Assembly: GCF_014635245.1 (NCBI RefSeq)
Contig: NZ_BMCP01000002.1
Coordinates: 930,001-994,000, forward strand
Length of the DNA: 64,000 nt
From: Agaricicola taiwanensis
Lineage (GTDB): Bacteria > Pseudomonadota > Alphaproteobacteria > Rhizobiales > Methylopilaceae
Direction: 5' to 3'
Numbering within the stretch: position 1 is the first letter of the stretch; each line of letters opens with the position of its first letter. Both the position numbers and the translations under genes were made by a program. Shown piece by piece: positions 27,582 to 36,579 of the stretch. Under the pieces are notes generated by a model. That model worked only from the letters and a program-made list of their open reading frames with translations. It did not search any database and had not been told where the DNA came from.

Positions 27582-28766
27582 ATGCGCATCGATACGTCGT
27601 CCCCGCCTCATCCGTCTCCTGTCGTCATTCTCGGAGGGGGTCCAACCGGACTGATCGCGGCTGCCCTGCTCGGCGCGCAAAACATAGATGTTACTCTTGT
27701 CGCGCCTCCCGCGCCGGACGATCCGCGCACCACGGCTTTGATGGCAGGATCGCTGCAAGTGCTCGCCACGATCGGCATATGGCCGGCACTGAGCGGACGT
27801 GCCGCCCCGCTTCGCCACCTGCGCATGGTCGACGCGACGCGGCGACTGTTCCGGGCCCCGGAGGTCACATTCCATGCAGCGGAGGTAGGACTGGAGGCCT
27901 TCGGATGGAACATCCCCAACGTGGAGCTGACCGGCGCCTTGCGGGAGCGGATCGCCGCCATGCCTTCCATCCGGACATTGAGCACCAAAGCGGCTGCTGT
28001 CACGCCTGATGAAGATGGCGTCCGGATTGCCTTGGAAGGGGGCGAACAGCTTTACGCGCGGCTTGTCATCGCGGCCGACGGACGACGCTCGCTGTCCCGC
28101 GAGGCCGCGGGCGTCGACAGTCGCTGCTGGCAATATCGTCAAGCGGCACTCGCGTTGAGCCTCCGGCATGACCGGCCGCATAATGATACTTCAACAGAGT
28201 TCCATACCGAATCCGGTCCGTTCACCCTGGTGCCGCTGCCCGGCAACCGCTCGAGCCTGGTTGCTGGTCTGCGGCCGGATGATGCGGAGCGCCTGAAGGC
28301 GCTCGATGCGGATGCGCTCGGGGCCGAACTTACGACCCGGTCTCACAATATCCTGGGAAGACTGGAGCCGGACGGCCCTTGCGGCGTTTTTCCGCTGGGT
28401 GCGAGCGTCGTGACCCAGTTCGGCGCCAGACGCATCGCTCTCGTGGGGGAAGCGGCCCATCTTCTGCCTCCCATCGGAGCGCAGGGCCTGAACCTCGGCG
28501 TCCGCGATGCGGAGGCGATAGCGACTGTCGCCGCTCAGGCCATCCGGCTGGGCGCCGACCCAGGCAAACCCGCCGTCCTCTCCGCCTATGGTTCTGCTCG
28601 TAGGCGGGATGTCTGGCCGCGCACGATCGCCGTGGACGCCCTCAACCGGTCTCTGCTGGCGGGTTTCATTCCCTCGGACATGGCTCGGGGTTTGGGACTG
28701 CGGTTGATCGCCGGCATCGCACCGATCCGAAAATTTGCCATGCGCGCCGGCATCGGCGCGCGTTGA
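27582..28766 (+). CDS. UbiH/UbiF-family FAD-dependent hydroxylase
   Basis: 394-residue flavin monooxygenase of the class that hydroxylates the benzoquinone ring in ubiquinone biosynthesis. GGGPTG (GxGxxG) near residue 15, DPRTTAL, the DG-type motif VIAADGRRS, and the second FAD motif GEAAHLLPPIGAQGLNLGVRD. Start ATG 27582 (MRIDTSSPPHP), preceded by AGGAATC; an earlier frame from 27531 is open but without family sequence. Alphaproteobacteria often encode one or two such ring hydroxylases away from other ubi genes; which position it acts on cannot be told. It converges with the AEC transporter gene with a 5-bp gap. Confidence 0.88.
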   Translation: MRIDTSSPPHPSPVVILGGGPTGLIAAALLGAQNIDVTLVAPPAPDDPRTTALMAGSLQVLATIGIWPALSGRAAPLRHLRMVDATRRLFRAPEVTFHAAEVGLEAFGWNIPNVELTGALRERIAAMPSIRTLSTKAAAVTPDEDGVRIALEGGEQLYARLVIAADGRRSLSREAAGVDSRCWQYRQAALALSLRHDRPHNDTSTEFHTESGPFTLVPLPGNRSSLVAGLRPDDAERLKALDADALGAELTTRSHNILGRLEPDGPCGVFPLGASVVTQFGARRIALVGEAAHLLPPIGAQGLNLGVRDAEAIATVAAQAIRLGADPGKPAVLSAYGSARRRDVWPRTIAVDALNRSLLAGFIPSDMARGLGLRLIAGIAPIRKFAMRAGIGAR

Positions 28767-28771
28767 GGGCA

Positions 28772-29740
28772 TCACCAGGCGGCGAAGGGGTTGATGGGCA
28801 CGATGTTGTGAGTGGCGATGTAGACGAAGGTTGTCAGCGTCACCACCGACAGGAGCGTCCCGACGAGGACGATGCTCGAAGCCCGCTCCACATAGGTGTT
28901 GTACTGCCGGGCGATGACGAAAACGCTGAGCGCCGGCGGCAAGGCAGCCATGAGCACCGCAGTCTGCACCCAGACGGGATCAAAATCCCCGGCCAGACCG
29001 AGCACAAGCCACACCAGGACCGGATGGAGCACCAGCTTAATGAAAAGGTGGAACGGTATTTCGTGGGGAACCCGCTTCACGGGGCGCAGCGCGACCGTCA
29101 CACCCATGGCGAAAAGAGCGCAGGGCGCCGCCCCGTTCTTCAGGAATTGGATCATCTGGTCGAAGGCAGCCGGCGCCTTCACGCCGGAAACGGCAACAAG
29201 GATTCCGGCGAAGGTCGCCAGAATGAACGGGTGCAGGAAGATCCGCTTCAAAACAGCAACCGCGATCTGGGCCGGTGAGGCCCTTTCACCGCCGCCAAGA
29301 GCCATGAGAAAGGGCACCAGCGTGAAGATGAGCGCATTGTCGAAGCAGAAGATCAGCGCCGTCGGCGCCGTGGCTCCGGCACCCAGAACCGCGAGAGTGA
29401 CGCCAGGGCCCATGTAGCCGATGTTGGAGTAGCTGCCAGCGGCCGCCTGTACCGCCGCTTCGGGAATGTGGCGGCGGCTTGCTGCAAGACCGATGGCGAG
29501 GGACGCCATGAAGGCAAGGGCTGTGGAACAGGTGGTGGCGGCAACAAAGCGCCAGTTTGCGAGATCCGCCACCGGTGTCTCGCCGATGAGATAGAAGAAC
29601 AGCGCAGGAAGGGCGAGGTAGATGATAAAGAAGTTCATCCATTCCAGACCCGCCTCCGGAATGCGAACGATCTTGGCGCAGATGTAGCCGAGGAAGATCA
29701 GGCCGAAAAACGGCAGAACGAGGCTGATGACACTGGACAC
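28772..29740 (-). CDS. AEC family transporter (auxin efflux carrier-like)
   Basis: 322-residue protein with about ten TM helices in two inverted repeats. N-terminal SVISLVLPFFGLIFLGYICA, helix breaks around SYSNIGYMGPG and NGAAPCALFAMG (the crossover motifs), C-terminal VSVVTLTTF-like helix. AEC proteins in bacteria export or import small organic anions such as malate or malonate. It is convergent with the UbiH-like gene (5-bp gap) and divergent from the lipid A acyltransferase gene. Substrate unknown. Confidence 0.9.
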   Translation of the reverse strand: MSSVISLVLPFFGLIFLGYICAKIVRIPEAGLEWMNFFIIYLALPALFFYLIGETPVADLANWRFVAATTCSTALAFMASLAIGLAASRRHIPEAAVQAAAGSYSNIGYMGPGVTLAVLGAGATAPTALIFCFDNALIFTLVPFLMALGGGERASPAQIAVAVLKRIFLHPFILATFAGILVAVSGVKAPAAFDQMIQFLKNGAAPCALFAMGVTVALRPVKRVPHEIPFHLFIKLVLHPVLVWLVLGLAGDFDPVWVQTAVLMAALPPALSVFVIARQYNTYVERASSIVLVGTLLSVVTLTTFVYIATHNIVPINPFAAW

Positions 29741-29860
29741 GGTCAGCGGTTCCGGTGAATGGAAGACGGCCGGGCGCGCAAGAGTGGTTGCGCATGGCTC
29801 CGCCCTCGCCTAACCCCTTCAAGATACGAGGTCAATTGACCTGCGACCTAAGTTAGTTTG

Positions 29861-30835
29861 ATGAACCAGAACCCCCACCCCACCACTGGCGAGGATGCCG
29901 CCGCTCTTGCGGCGCGGAGAACCCGCAAGCGCTATCTGCGCAAGCACCACCCCAAAGGGTGGCGCAAAACCCTGCGCGATCTCAGATATCGGCTGGAATA
30001 CCTCGGCTTTCTGGGAGTAAGGGGGCTGCTGCGGATGCTCGGCCTGGAACAATCGTCACGCCTGTCCGGCGCTATCTGGCGGCATATCGCGCCCCACACC
30101 TCTCGTCACACGCGGGCGCTTCGCCACCTTGCCCTTGCCTTCCCGGAGAAAAGCGATGCGGAGCGGGAGACCATCGCCCGCAGTATGTGGGATAATCTGG
30201 GGCAGGTGATGGGTGAAGCTCTCCTGCTGGACCATATCATCGCGGATCCTGATCGGGTCCGCCTTGCGGACGAGCAGGCCTTGGAGCCGATCCACAGAAC
30301 CGGCGGGCAAGGCGTTGTCGTCTCGATGCATTACGGCAACTGGGAACTGGTCAGTTGCCCCGCGGGGGCGCAGGGCTTCAAGCTGGCGGGTGCCTACCAG
30401 CGCGTTCTTAATCCGCTGATCGAGCAAGCCGTCATAAAGATGCGTCAGCCCATTTATTTCGGAGGGCTTCACAGCAAGGGCACCGGTGCGGCCGGCCGTT
30501 TGATGGACTGGGTTCGTGAGGGAAATCTCATTGGTGTGCTTGCCGACCAGCGGCATGTCCGGGGGATCGATGTCCCCTTCTTTGGCCACCCTGCCCCCTC
30601 CAACACTTTTCCAGCCATGGTGGCCAGGCACCTCGGTGTTCCATTGCTCGCGGCCCGCACCCTGCGCGGAGAGAAGGTGCATTTTGAGGTCGAGGCCGTG
30701 GAAATTCCGGTTCCCCAAACCGATGACAAGGACGCGGATATCGCCGCGGCGACGGCCGCGATCCATGCCACCTTCGAGCGCTGGATCCGCGAGCGACCCG
30801 ATCAATGGATGTGGGCCCACCGCCGCTGGGGTTGA
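29861..30835 (+). CDS. Lipid A biosynthesis acyltransferase (LpxL/HtrB family)
   Basis: 324 residues. The family catalytic HX4E motif is HYGNWE, followed by the AYQRVLNP block, GGLHSKGTGAAGRL, VLADQRHVRGIDVPFFGHPA and the C-terminal RERPDQWMWAHRRW. A basic N-terminus (RRTRKRYLRKHHPKGWRKTL) precedes a hydrophobic stretch. Acyl-ACP-dependent transfer of a secondary acyl chain to lipid A at the cytoplasmic face of the inner membrane is expected. Start ATG 29861 follows an in-frame TTG directly; no strong ribosome binding site. Single gene, divergent from the AEC transporter. Confidence 0.92.
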   Translation: MNQNPHPTTGEDAAALAARRTRKRYLRKHHPKGWRKTLRDLRYRLEYLGFLGVRGLLRMLGLEQSSRLSGAIWRHIAPHTSRHTRALRHLALAFPEKSDAERETIARSMWDNLGQVMGEALLLDHIIADPDRVRLADEQALEPIHRTGGQGVVVSMHYGNWELVSCPAGAQGFKLAGAYQRVLNPLIEQAVIKMRQPIYFGGLHSKGTGAAGRLMDWVREGNLIGVLADQRHVRGIDVPFFGHPAPSNTFPAMVARHLGVPLLAARTLRGEKVHFEVEAVEIPVPQTDDKDADIAAATAAIHATFERWIRERPDQWMWAHRRWG

Positions 30836-30907
30836 TGCGGCGCTATCGTCCAGTTGATTTCAGCGCCGCCCCGCCACATCTGAGCGAAAGCAGACGAGAA
30901 CCATTCA

Positions 30908-31237
30908 ATGAAATGTCACAACGCCAAATTTTCGATCGGACAGGTCGTTCGGCACCGCCGCTATTCCTTCCGGGGCGTGGTGTTCGACGTGGATCCTGTT
31001 TTTGACAACACCGAAGAATGGTGGCTGTCGATCCCAGAAGAAGTGCGTCCGAGAAAAGACCAGCCCTTCTACCACCTGTTCGCCGAAAACGACGAGACCG
31101 AATACGTCGCCTATGTGTCCGAACAGAACCTTGTTCCGGACACGTCAGACGAGCCGTTGCGTCATCCTGAGATCGACGAATATTTCGAGCGGGACGAGAA
31201 CGGCATTCTGCGGGAGCGCGACCCCATTCTGCACTAA
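30908..31237 (+). CDS. hspQ: Heat shock protein HspQ
   Basis: 109 residues, YccV-like/HspQ family: KFSIGQVVRHRRYSFRGVVF, DVDPVFDNTEEWWLS, QPFYHLFAENDETEYVAYVS, EQNLVPD and HPEIDEYF. HspQ modulates Lon protease specificity and is heat-inducible in enterobacteria. Ends just before a bidirectional terminator. Monocistronic. Confidence 0.94.
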   Translation: MKCHNAKFSIGQVVRHRRYSFRGVVFDVDPVFDNTEEWWLSIPEEVRPRKDQPFYHLFAENDETEYVAYVSEQNLVPDTSDEPLRHPEIDEYFERDENGILRERDPILH

Positions 31238-31257
31238 CCGCGCAAGCTGGGCTGAAA

Positions 31258-31290
31258 TAAAAAACGGGCGCCTCGGCGCCCGTTTGTTTT
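31258..31290. terminator. Strong bidirectional intrinsic terminator
   Basis: Stem AAACGGGCGCC (31262-31272) with GGCGCCCGTTT (31275-31285); followed on the plus strand by TTTGTTTT and on the minus strand by TTTTTTATTTC. It serves both hspQ and the convergent ialB-like gene. Confidence 0.92.
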
Positions 31291-31293
31291 CGG

Positions 31294-32064
31294 TCAGTTC
31301 GCTGGTTTTGGCGCCGGTTGTCCCGAGCCGCCATTTGCGGGGGCTGCGCCGCCGCCCTGCTGTTCCTGAAGCTTCTTGCGCTGCTCTTCCGCGCGCTTCA
31401 TCAGGCCCGCCTGAAGGTCCTGCTGAACGCTGGCCTGAGAGGCTTCGAACTTCTTTCGCCATTCCTCGTAGGCCTTCGCATCGGCCGGAGCGCCATCGAA
31501 GACCTTGGTGAAGCCGGCGAGCGACACCTTCGCTCCGACCCAATTGCCTTGCTGATTGGCCGCGAACACGGTGAGGTCCGAGCCCTTCTTGAGGCCAGCA
31601 ATGAACTCGTCATTGATCTGCGCCTCGATGATGCAGCCGTTGGGGAAGCACACCTGATAGCGGCCCGGAACGGGCTTGTTCTGATCGATCACCAAGTTCA
31701 CGCCGGGTGGAACCAGGAAGCCGACCGGGATGAGCGCCTCCAACGCGCGCTTGGTCTCCTTCCCTTGTTTGATTTCCAGAATGCGAACCTCGGCAACCAC
31801 ATTGCCTGCTTCGGCGAGGGCGAAAGACTGGACGGCACAGACGTTTGCCTTGGTCCGCTGATCGTCGCCGCACAGCTTGAACCATTCCGGCGCGACTTTT
31901 GGCGCATCGGCATTGGCGGCCGGGGCAGCAGGACTGGCGGGCGCCGGAGCGGGTGCAGGAGCAGGGCTCTGCGCCAAGGCGGAAGTTGTGCCAAGCGCAA
32001 GCAGTGCTGCCAGCGTCAGGGCGCGGCGGGGCGCGGCAAATGTCACCGTGCGGTCACCAAACAT
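31294..32064 (-). CDS. Invasion-associated locus B (IalB) family protein
   Basis: 256-residue exported protein. A signal peptide of about 35 residues (ALTLAALLALGTTSALAQ), then an Ala/Pro linker, the IalB domain (WFKLCGDDQRTKANVCAVQS, VRILEIKQGKETKRAL, VPGRYQVCFPNGCIIEAQIN), and a C-terminal Gln/Ala/Pro-rich tail. Cys pairs suggest disulfides. In Bartonella the family is linked to erythrocyte invasion; in free-living relatives it is a general envelope protein. Start ATG 32064 with GAGGA 8 nt upstream. Divergent from the YejA-like gene. Confidence 0.92.
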   Translation of the reverse strand: MFGDRTVTFAAPRRALTLAALLALGTTSALAQSPAPAPAPAPASPAAPAANADAPKVAPEWFKLCGDDQRTKANVCAVQSFALAEAGNVVAEVRILEIKQGKETKRALEALIPVGFLVPPGVNLVIDQNKPVPGRYQVCFPNGCIIEAQINDEFIAGLKKGSDLTVFAANQQGNWVGAKVSLAGFTKVFDGAPADAKAYEEWRKKFEASQASVQQDLQAGLMKRAEEQRKKLQEQQGGGAAPANGGSGQPAPKPAN

Positions 32065-32274
32065 AATCGTTGTCCTCGTCGTCAGAGAAAGCCGGCAGGC
32101 ATTCTGCACAGCCGCAGCTTTGCGCTGTCTCAGCGCCAAATACGGCATGAGCGTGACCTCGCACAAGCCCCGCCGCATCGAGGTGTGTGCATAGCACGTC
32201 CGCGAGCACCAGCGAAACGCCGCCTTGTGTTAACCTTTTGGCAAGGCGCGAATCGCGCGTGGTGGAGTTGTCCT

Positions 32275-34116
32275 GTGATCGGACGCTACGGCGTGACCCT
32301 GAAACGGCTGATTGTTCCTGCTGTTGCGGGCGGGATGCTGCTGTTAGCGCCTGTTGCCTCCACAGGACAGGAGGGCGGAGCTGAGGCTGTTCAGCCTTCT
32401 CATGCCATCGCCATGCATGGCGAGCCTGCCCTGCCACCGATCTTCCAGCATTTTCCCTATGCAGACCCGCGGGCGCCCAAAGGCGGCCAGATCGTCTATG
32501 GTGTGCAAGGCACGTTTGATTCGCTCAATCCATTCGTAATCCAAGGCCTGCCAGCTCTTGGCGTGAGCGGAAACGTCGTGGAAAGCCTGATGGCGCGCTC
32601 TTACGACGAGCCCTTCACCCTCTATGGACTGATCGCCGAGAGCATCCGGGTTCCCAAAGATCGGAGCTGGGTCGAATTTCGAATCGATGATCGGGCGCAG
32701 TTTTCGGATGGCCGCTCCATCACGGCGGAAGACGTCGTGTTTTCGTGGCAGCTTCTCAAGAACAAGGGCCGGCCCAATCATCGGCTTTACTACAGCAAGG
32801 TCGCCAAAGCGGAGGCCCTTGATCAAAAAACCGTGCGTTTCGACCTCGCCGGCGCCGAGGATCGGGAGCTGCCTCTGATCCTGGGGATGATGCCGATCCT
32901 GGCGAAACATGTGACGGATCCGGAGACCTTCGAGGCCGGCGGGTGGGAGCCGCTGCTGGGCAGCGGCCCCTATGTCATCGATGAGGTCCGACGCGGAGAA
33001 AGTCTGACGCTAACGCGCAATCCCCGCTACTGGGCAGCGGATCACGCGGCCACGCGTGGGCACAACAACTTCGACAAGATCCGCTATGACTACTACCGCG
33101 ATGCCAACACCTTGTTCGAGGCTTTCAAACGCGGCCTGGTGGACCTGCGGATAGAGACAGAGCCCGGGCGGTGGATGTCCGGTTATGATTTCCCTGGTGT
33201 GCGTGACGGCAAGGTCGTTATGGAGGAGCTGGAAACCGGTACGCCCAAGGGCATGAACGGATTCGTCTTCAACACACGCCGACCGCTCTTTTCGGACGTG
33301 CGGGTGCGCGAAGCCCTGGGTCTCTTGTTCGACTTCGAATGGATGAACGCCAATCTGTTCGGCGGCGCCTACAGCCGAACCAGCAGTTATTTCGAGGGCT
33401 CGGAACTCACGGCGAGCGGTCGCCCCGCCTCTCCCGCGGAGAATGCCCTGCTGACTCCCTTCGAAGGCGTTGTTCGGGATGATATCCTGGCCGGAACCTG
33501 GCGGCCCAGCGTCAGTGATGGCAGCGGGCGCGACAGAAGAGCCTTGGCACGAGCCTTGAACCTGTTCGCCGAGGCGGGCTGGGCGCCGTCAAACGGCGCC
33601 CTCCGCCGTGACGGAAAGCGCTTTGCCTTCGAAATCATGGTGCGAACGAAAGATCAGGAACGCGTTGCCCTCGCCTATGCCAAATCACTGGAGCGAGCGG
33701 GCATCATGGCCTCCGTCAGGCTGATCGACGCGCTGCAGTTCGAGAGGCGCCTGGCCGAACGTGAATTCGATATGACCGTCTACTTCTGGCTGTCATCCTT
33801 GTCGCCAGGCAACGAGCAGTCGCTCTATTGGAGCAGCGCGGCCGCGGACCAGCCGGGATCCCGCAACTATGCAGGCGTAGATGAGCCTGCGGCCGATGCC
33901 ATGATCGCGGCCATCCTCGGTGCGGAAACACGGGAAAACCTCGTCACCGCCACTCGGGCGCTTGATCGTGTGCTCTTGTCGGGCTTCTACACTGTTCCCC
34001 TCTACCATGCGCCGAAACAATGGCTCGCGCGATGGTCTCGAATCGATCATCCAATCCGCAATTCGCTGTTCGGACCCATATTCGAAACGTGGTGGCACAA
34101 GGAGCCGGCGCCATGA
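32275..34116 (+). CDS. Extracellular solute-binding protein family 5, YejA-like
   Basis: 613-residue periplasmic protein. N-terminal signal peptide (KRLIVPAVAGGMLLLAPVAS), the YejA-type FPYADPRAPKGGQIVYGVQG start, then GTFDSLNPFVIQG, LYGLIAESIRVPKD, WVEFRIDD, SGPYVIDEVRRGESLTL and C-terminal RWSRIDHPIRNSLFGPIFETWW. Members of the group import oligopeptides, microcin C-like compounds or siderophore-like ligands. Start chosen at GTG 32275, which has GGAG 7 nt upstream. Odd: no yejB/E/F permease or ATPase genes follow; instead the 3' end overlaps the next gene by 4 nt (ATGA). Confidence 0.9.
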   Translation: MIGRYGVTLKRLIVPAVAGGMLLLAPVASTGQEGGAEAVQPSHAIAMHGEPALPPIFQHFPYADPRAPKGGQIVYGVQGTFDSLNPFVIQGLPALGVSGNVVESLMARSYDEPFTLYGLIAESIRVPKDRSWVEFRIDDRAQFSDGRSITAEDVVFSWQLLKNKGRPNHRLYYSKVAKAEALDQKTVRFDLAGAEDRELPLILGMMPILAKHVTDPETFEAGGWEPLLGSGPYVIDEVRRGESLTLTRNPRYWAADHAATRGHNNFDKIRYDYYRDANTLFEAFKRGLVDLRIETEPGRWMSGYDFPGVRDGKVVMEELETGTPKGMNGFVFNTRRPLFSDVRVREALGLLFDFEWMNANLFGGAYSRTSSYFEGSELTASGRPASPAENALLTPFEGVVRDDILAGTWRPSVSDGSGRDRRALARALNLFAEAGWAPSNGALRRDGKRFAFEIMVRTKDQERVALAYAKSLERAGIMASVRLIDALQFERRLAEREFDMTVYFWLSSLSPGNEQSLYWSSAAADQPGSRNYAGVDEPAADAMIAAILGAETRENLVTATRALDRVLLSGFYTVPLYHAPKQWLARWSRIDHPIRNSLFGPIFETWWHKEPAP

Positions 34117-35663
34117 TTCTTGAGCAACGCCCCTCGTCGGGGAATGACACCGCTTTCGCGGGCCGGGCGACGATCGATCAGATCTTGCGACGCCTTGCTG
34201 CCACCAAAGGTGACCAGCTGGCTCTTGCCGATGCACCAGACCGCTCGGTCTTCACCGACGGTCCACCGCGCCGGCTGACATGGGCTGAACTGAATGCGGA
34301 GACCGAGAAATTCGCCCGATGCCTCGCCGGGTTTGGGTTGCAGGGCGACAGCGTCGTGGTGCTGCAACTGCCGAATACGGTCGAGAGCATCATCGCTTTC
34401 CTGAGCATCATACGTGCCGGCATGATCGCGGCACCCGTGCCGCTCGCCTGGCGCCGGCGCGAGTTGTCCTGGGCCATGCAACGGACCGCCGCCGCCGCCG
34501 CCGTCACCGTGGTGAGGTCCGGGCCGGTGGCGCACGCAGGCGTCGTCTCGCGCGCCGCCGCGGAAAATTTTGACATGCGCTTCGTTTGTGCCTTCGGCGA
34601 GGATGTGCCCGATGGGGTTCTCGCCCTGCACGAGGCCATGGAAGACGACAGCTGGCCGGAACTCACGCCCGATGCACGCGATGGAAACCCCGGAGATCAT
34701 ATCGCCGTCGTGACCTTCGACGCGACCTCCGCCGGTTTCGTGCCTGTTCCACGCAGCCATAATACGCTCATCGTTGCTGGAATGGCCCATCTGGTTGAGG
34801 CTCGGATCGAGGGAGAGGACGCCATCGTCACCACCCTCCCCGCCTCCAGCCTGGCCGGCCTTGCTACTGGCGTCATGACCGCGCTCCTCTCGGGAGCGGG
34901 GCTGTATCTGCATCAAACCTTCAATGGGCAGGCTCTGTCCGGTGCGATCGCCGCGACAGGCGCCGCTCACGTGGTGCTTCCGGGGCTGGTGGCCGATGCG
35001 CTCGGCAGCAGCCGTCTACCGCACCCGCCATTGCGGGGCATCACTGCCGTCCGCCGCGATCCCTGCGAAGTGCCGGGGACAACGCTTGCCGGGCTCAGTC
35101 GGACCGAATTTATCTCTTTCGGCGAAATCGGGTTCCTGTCGCGGCGGCGCGATCATCCCATCGGGACCCTGCTCGCGGGACGCATCCCCGTGTCGAAAGC
35201 AGCTCCGAACGGCATGCTGCTGGCGGAGACCCGGCTGCGTGAGGATGGTGTCCTCGAAATCAGCGGACCCATCGCGCCCGACGGTGAATTTCCCGGCAGG
35301 AAGCCGGAGGATGCCGCTCTCATGGGCGAGACGGAGGGCTTTTATCCGATGGGATGGAGCGCGCAGCCGCGGAATGAGTGCTTTGCCATAACGCCTGGCC
35401 GGCGCGGCGTGACATCCATCGGCGGCATCTCACTGCCCACACGTTCGACTCTCGAAGCGATCCGCGAGGCGTTGGACGGTGCCGCCGATCCGAAGTTCAT
35501 CGCCGACGGGATGTTCGGATCACGCCTTTGGGCGGGCAAACACGCTGTGCGCCTGCGCGAGGCCGGCTTCACCGCGGCCCTTACCGGCCTCGGCGACGAT
35601 GCCCCGGTACAACACGGCAAGGCTGAAACCACCAAGTCCCCGCCGGCTGCCGCCGTCGCCTGA
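34113..35663 (+). CDS. Degenerate class I adenylate-forming (acyl-CoA synthetase-like) protein
   Basis: 516 residues with the overall AMP-binding enzyme layout: LTWAELNAETEKFARCLAGF, VVVLQLPNTVESIIAFLSII, RAGMIAAPVPLAWRRREL. The canonical P-loop TSGTTGxPK is replaced by DATSAGFVPVPRSHN (about 203-217), and the A7-type YRTGD region reads GFYPMGWSA; the C-terminal catalytic Lys was not found by eye. It probably cannot adenylate in the usual way. GGAG sits 8 nt before ATG 34113, which overlaps the binding-protein stop, so both are co-translated. Role could be regulatory, or a divergent thioesterification; uncertain. Confidence 0.8.
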   Translation: MILEQRPSSGNDTAFAGRATIDQILRRLAATKGDQLALADAPDRSVFTDGPPRRLTWAELNAETEKFARCLAGFGLQGDSVVVLQLPNTVESIIAFLSIIRAGMIAAPVPLAWRRRELSWAMQRTAAAAAVTVVRSGPVAHAGVVSRAAAENFDMRFVCAFGEDVPDGVLALHEAMEDDSWPELTPDARDGNPGDHIAVVTFDATSAGFVPVPRSHNTLIVAGMAHLVEARIEGEDAIVTTLPASSLAGLATGVMTALLSGAGLYLHQTFNGQALSGAIAATGAAHVVLPGLVADALGSSRLPHPPLRGITAVRRDPCEVPGTTLAGLSRTEFISFGEIGFLSRRRDHPIGTLLAGRIPVSKAAPNGMLLAETRLREDGVLEISGPIAPDGEFPGRKPEDAALMGETEGFYPMGWSAQPRNECFAITPGRRGVTSIGGISLPTRSTLEAIREALDGAADPKFIADGMFGSRLWAGKHAVRLREAGFTAALTGLGDDAPVQHGKAETTKSPPAAAVA

Positions 35664-35708
35664 GGATACTCCGTTCACCTTGACGCGTAGCCCACGGGTG
35701 ACTTGATC

Positions 35709-35730
35709 GGCGGCGGTGGAACCCGCCGCC
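35709..35730. terminator. GC hairpin between convergent genes
   Basis: GGCGGCGG / CCGCCGCC stem with a 6-nt loop, within a larger ACTTG...CAAGT frame, between the degenerate synthetase gene and citE-like gene. No U-run. Confidence 0.5.
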
Positions 35731-35739
35731 GCCAAGTTG

Positions 35740-36579
35740 TCATCGCCGCTGCGCCAGAGTGCGGCGGGCACGTTCGACGATCGGCACGTCGATGAACTTT
35801 CCGTCGAGAAGAAAGGCGCCGGTGCCGCTGCGCTCCGCCTCGGCATTGGCCGCGATCACCTTTTCAGCCCAGGCGATCTCATCCGCCGAGGGGGCGAAGA
35901 CCTCGTTGAGGACGGGGACCACACTGGGATGGATACAGGTGGAGCCATCGAAGCCGAAGGCCTTGGCCTCGGCAGCCGCGGCCTTCAGGCCTTCCGTATC
36001 CCGATAATCGGCGACGGAGCGCAGCATGCCGTAAGAGCGGCGCCCCTCCGCTTTCGCTGCATAGTGCAAAAGGAGCTTCGGCATGCGCAGCACGTCGGGC
36101 GTTGGCAAGGCACCCATGGACGTTGCAAGATCCTCTGACCCCAGGGCCATGGCGCTGACACGCTCGAACCGGGCGATGGAGCGGGCATCGAGCAGCGCCG
36201 CGGCGTCCTCCACCAGAGGCACGAAGTCGAGCGGTTGCCTACCCATCTGGTGCTCAATCGGCTCCAGCCGCCGGGCGATGGCGGCGAGCATCTCCGCAGA
36301 ACCCGTCTTCGGCACCAAAAGGCCTCCGGCACCAGCGCGCGCTGCGGCTTCGGCGTCGTCGAACAATCGATCTTCTTCCGAGTTCACCCGGACATAGACT
36401 GTCGCCCCGCCCTGCCCAACCTGTGGCACGGAAATCTCCAGTCGCTGGCGCGCCGGTGTCTTTTCCGCCGGCACCACCGCGTCCTCGAGGTCGAGGACGA
36501 TGGCATCGGCGCCGCGCGTGTGCGCCTTCTCGATGAAGCGCTCCGAAGAGGCGGGGATATAGAGAAGAGAGCGGATCAT
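35740..36579 (-). CDS. CoA ester lyase, CitE/HpcH-HpaI superfamily
   Basis: 279-residue TIM-barrel lyase. IRSLLYIPASSERFIEKAHT, the metal-site LDLEDAVVPAEK, the RVNSEE loop, VPKTGSAEML, LALGSEDLA-type segment MALGSEDLATSMG and GFDGSTCIHPSVVPVLN. Relatives cleave citramalyl-CoA, malyl-CoA or methylmalyl-CoA to acetyl-CoA (or propionyl-CoA) plus a 2-oxoacid. ATG overlaps the end of the CoA-transferase gene (4 nt), which would form the CoA ester that this enzyme cleaves. It is the last gene of the IclR-importer operon. Exact substrate unknown. Confidence 0.9.
   Translation of the reverse strand: MIRSLLYIPASSERFIEKAHTRGADAIVLDLEDAVVPAEKTPARQRLEISVPQVGQGGATVYVRVNSEEDRLFDDAEAAARAGAGGLLVPKTGSAEMLAAIARRLEPIEHQMGRQPLDFVPLVEDAAALLDARSIARFERVSAMALGSEDLATSMGALPTPDVLRMPKLLLHYAAKAEGRRSYGMLRSVADYRDTEGLKAAAAEAKAFGFDGSTCIHPSVVPVLNEVFAPSADEIAWAEKVIAANAEAERSGTGAFLLDGKFIDVPIVERARRTLAQRR

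Noticed and set aside
31318..32274. Extended N-terminus of the YejA-like protein on an open frame from 31318
   Set aside because: This stretch is antisense to the ialB-like gene and lacks family sequence; GTG 32275 has a ribosome binding site and signal peptide.
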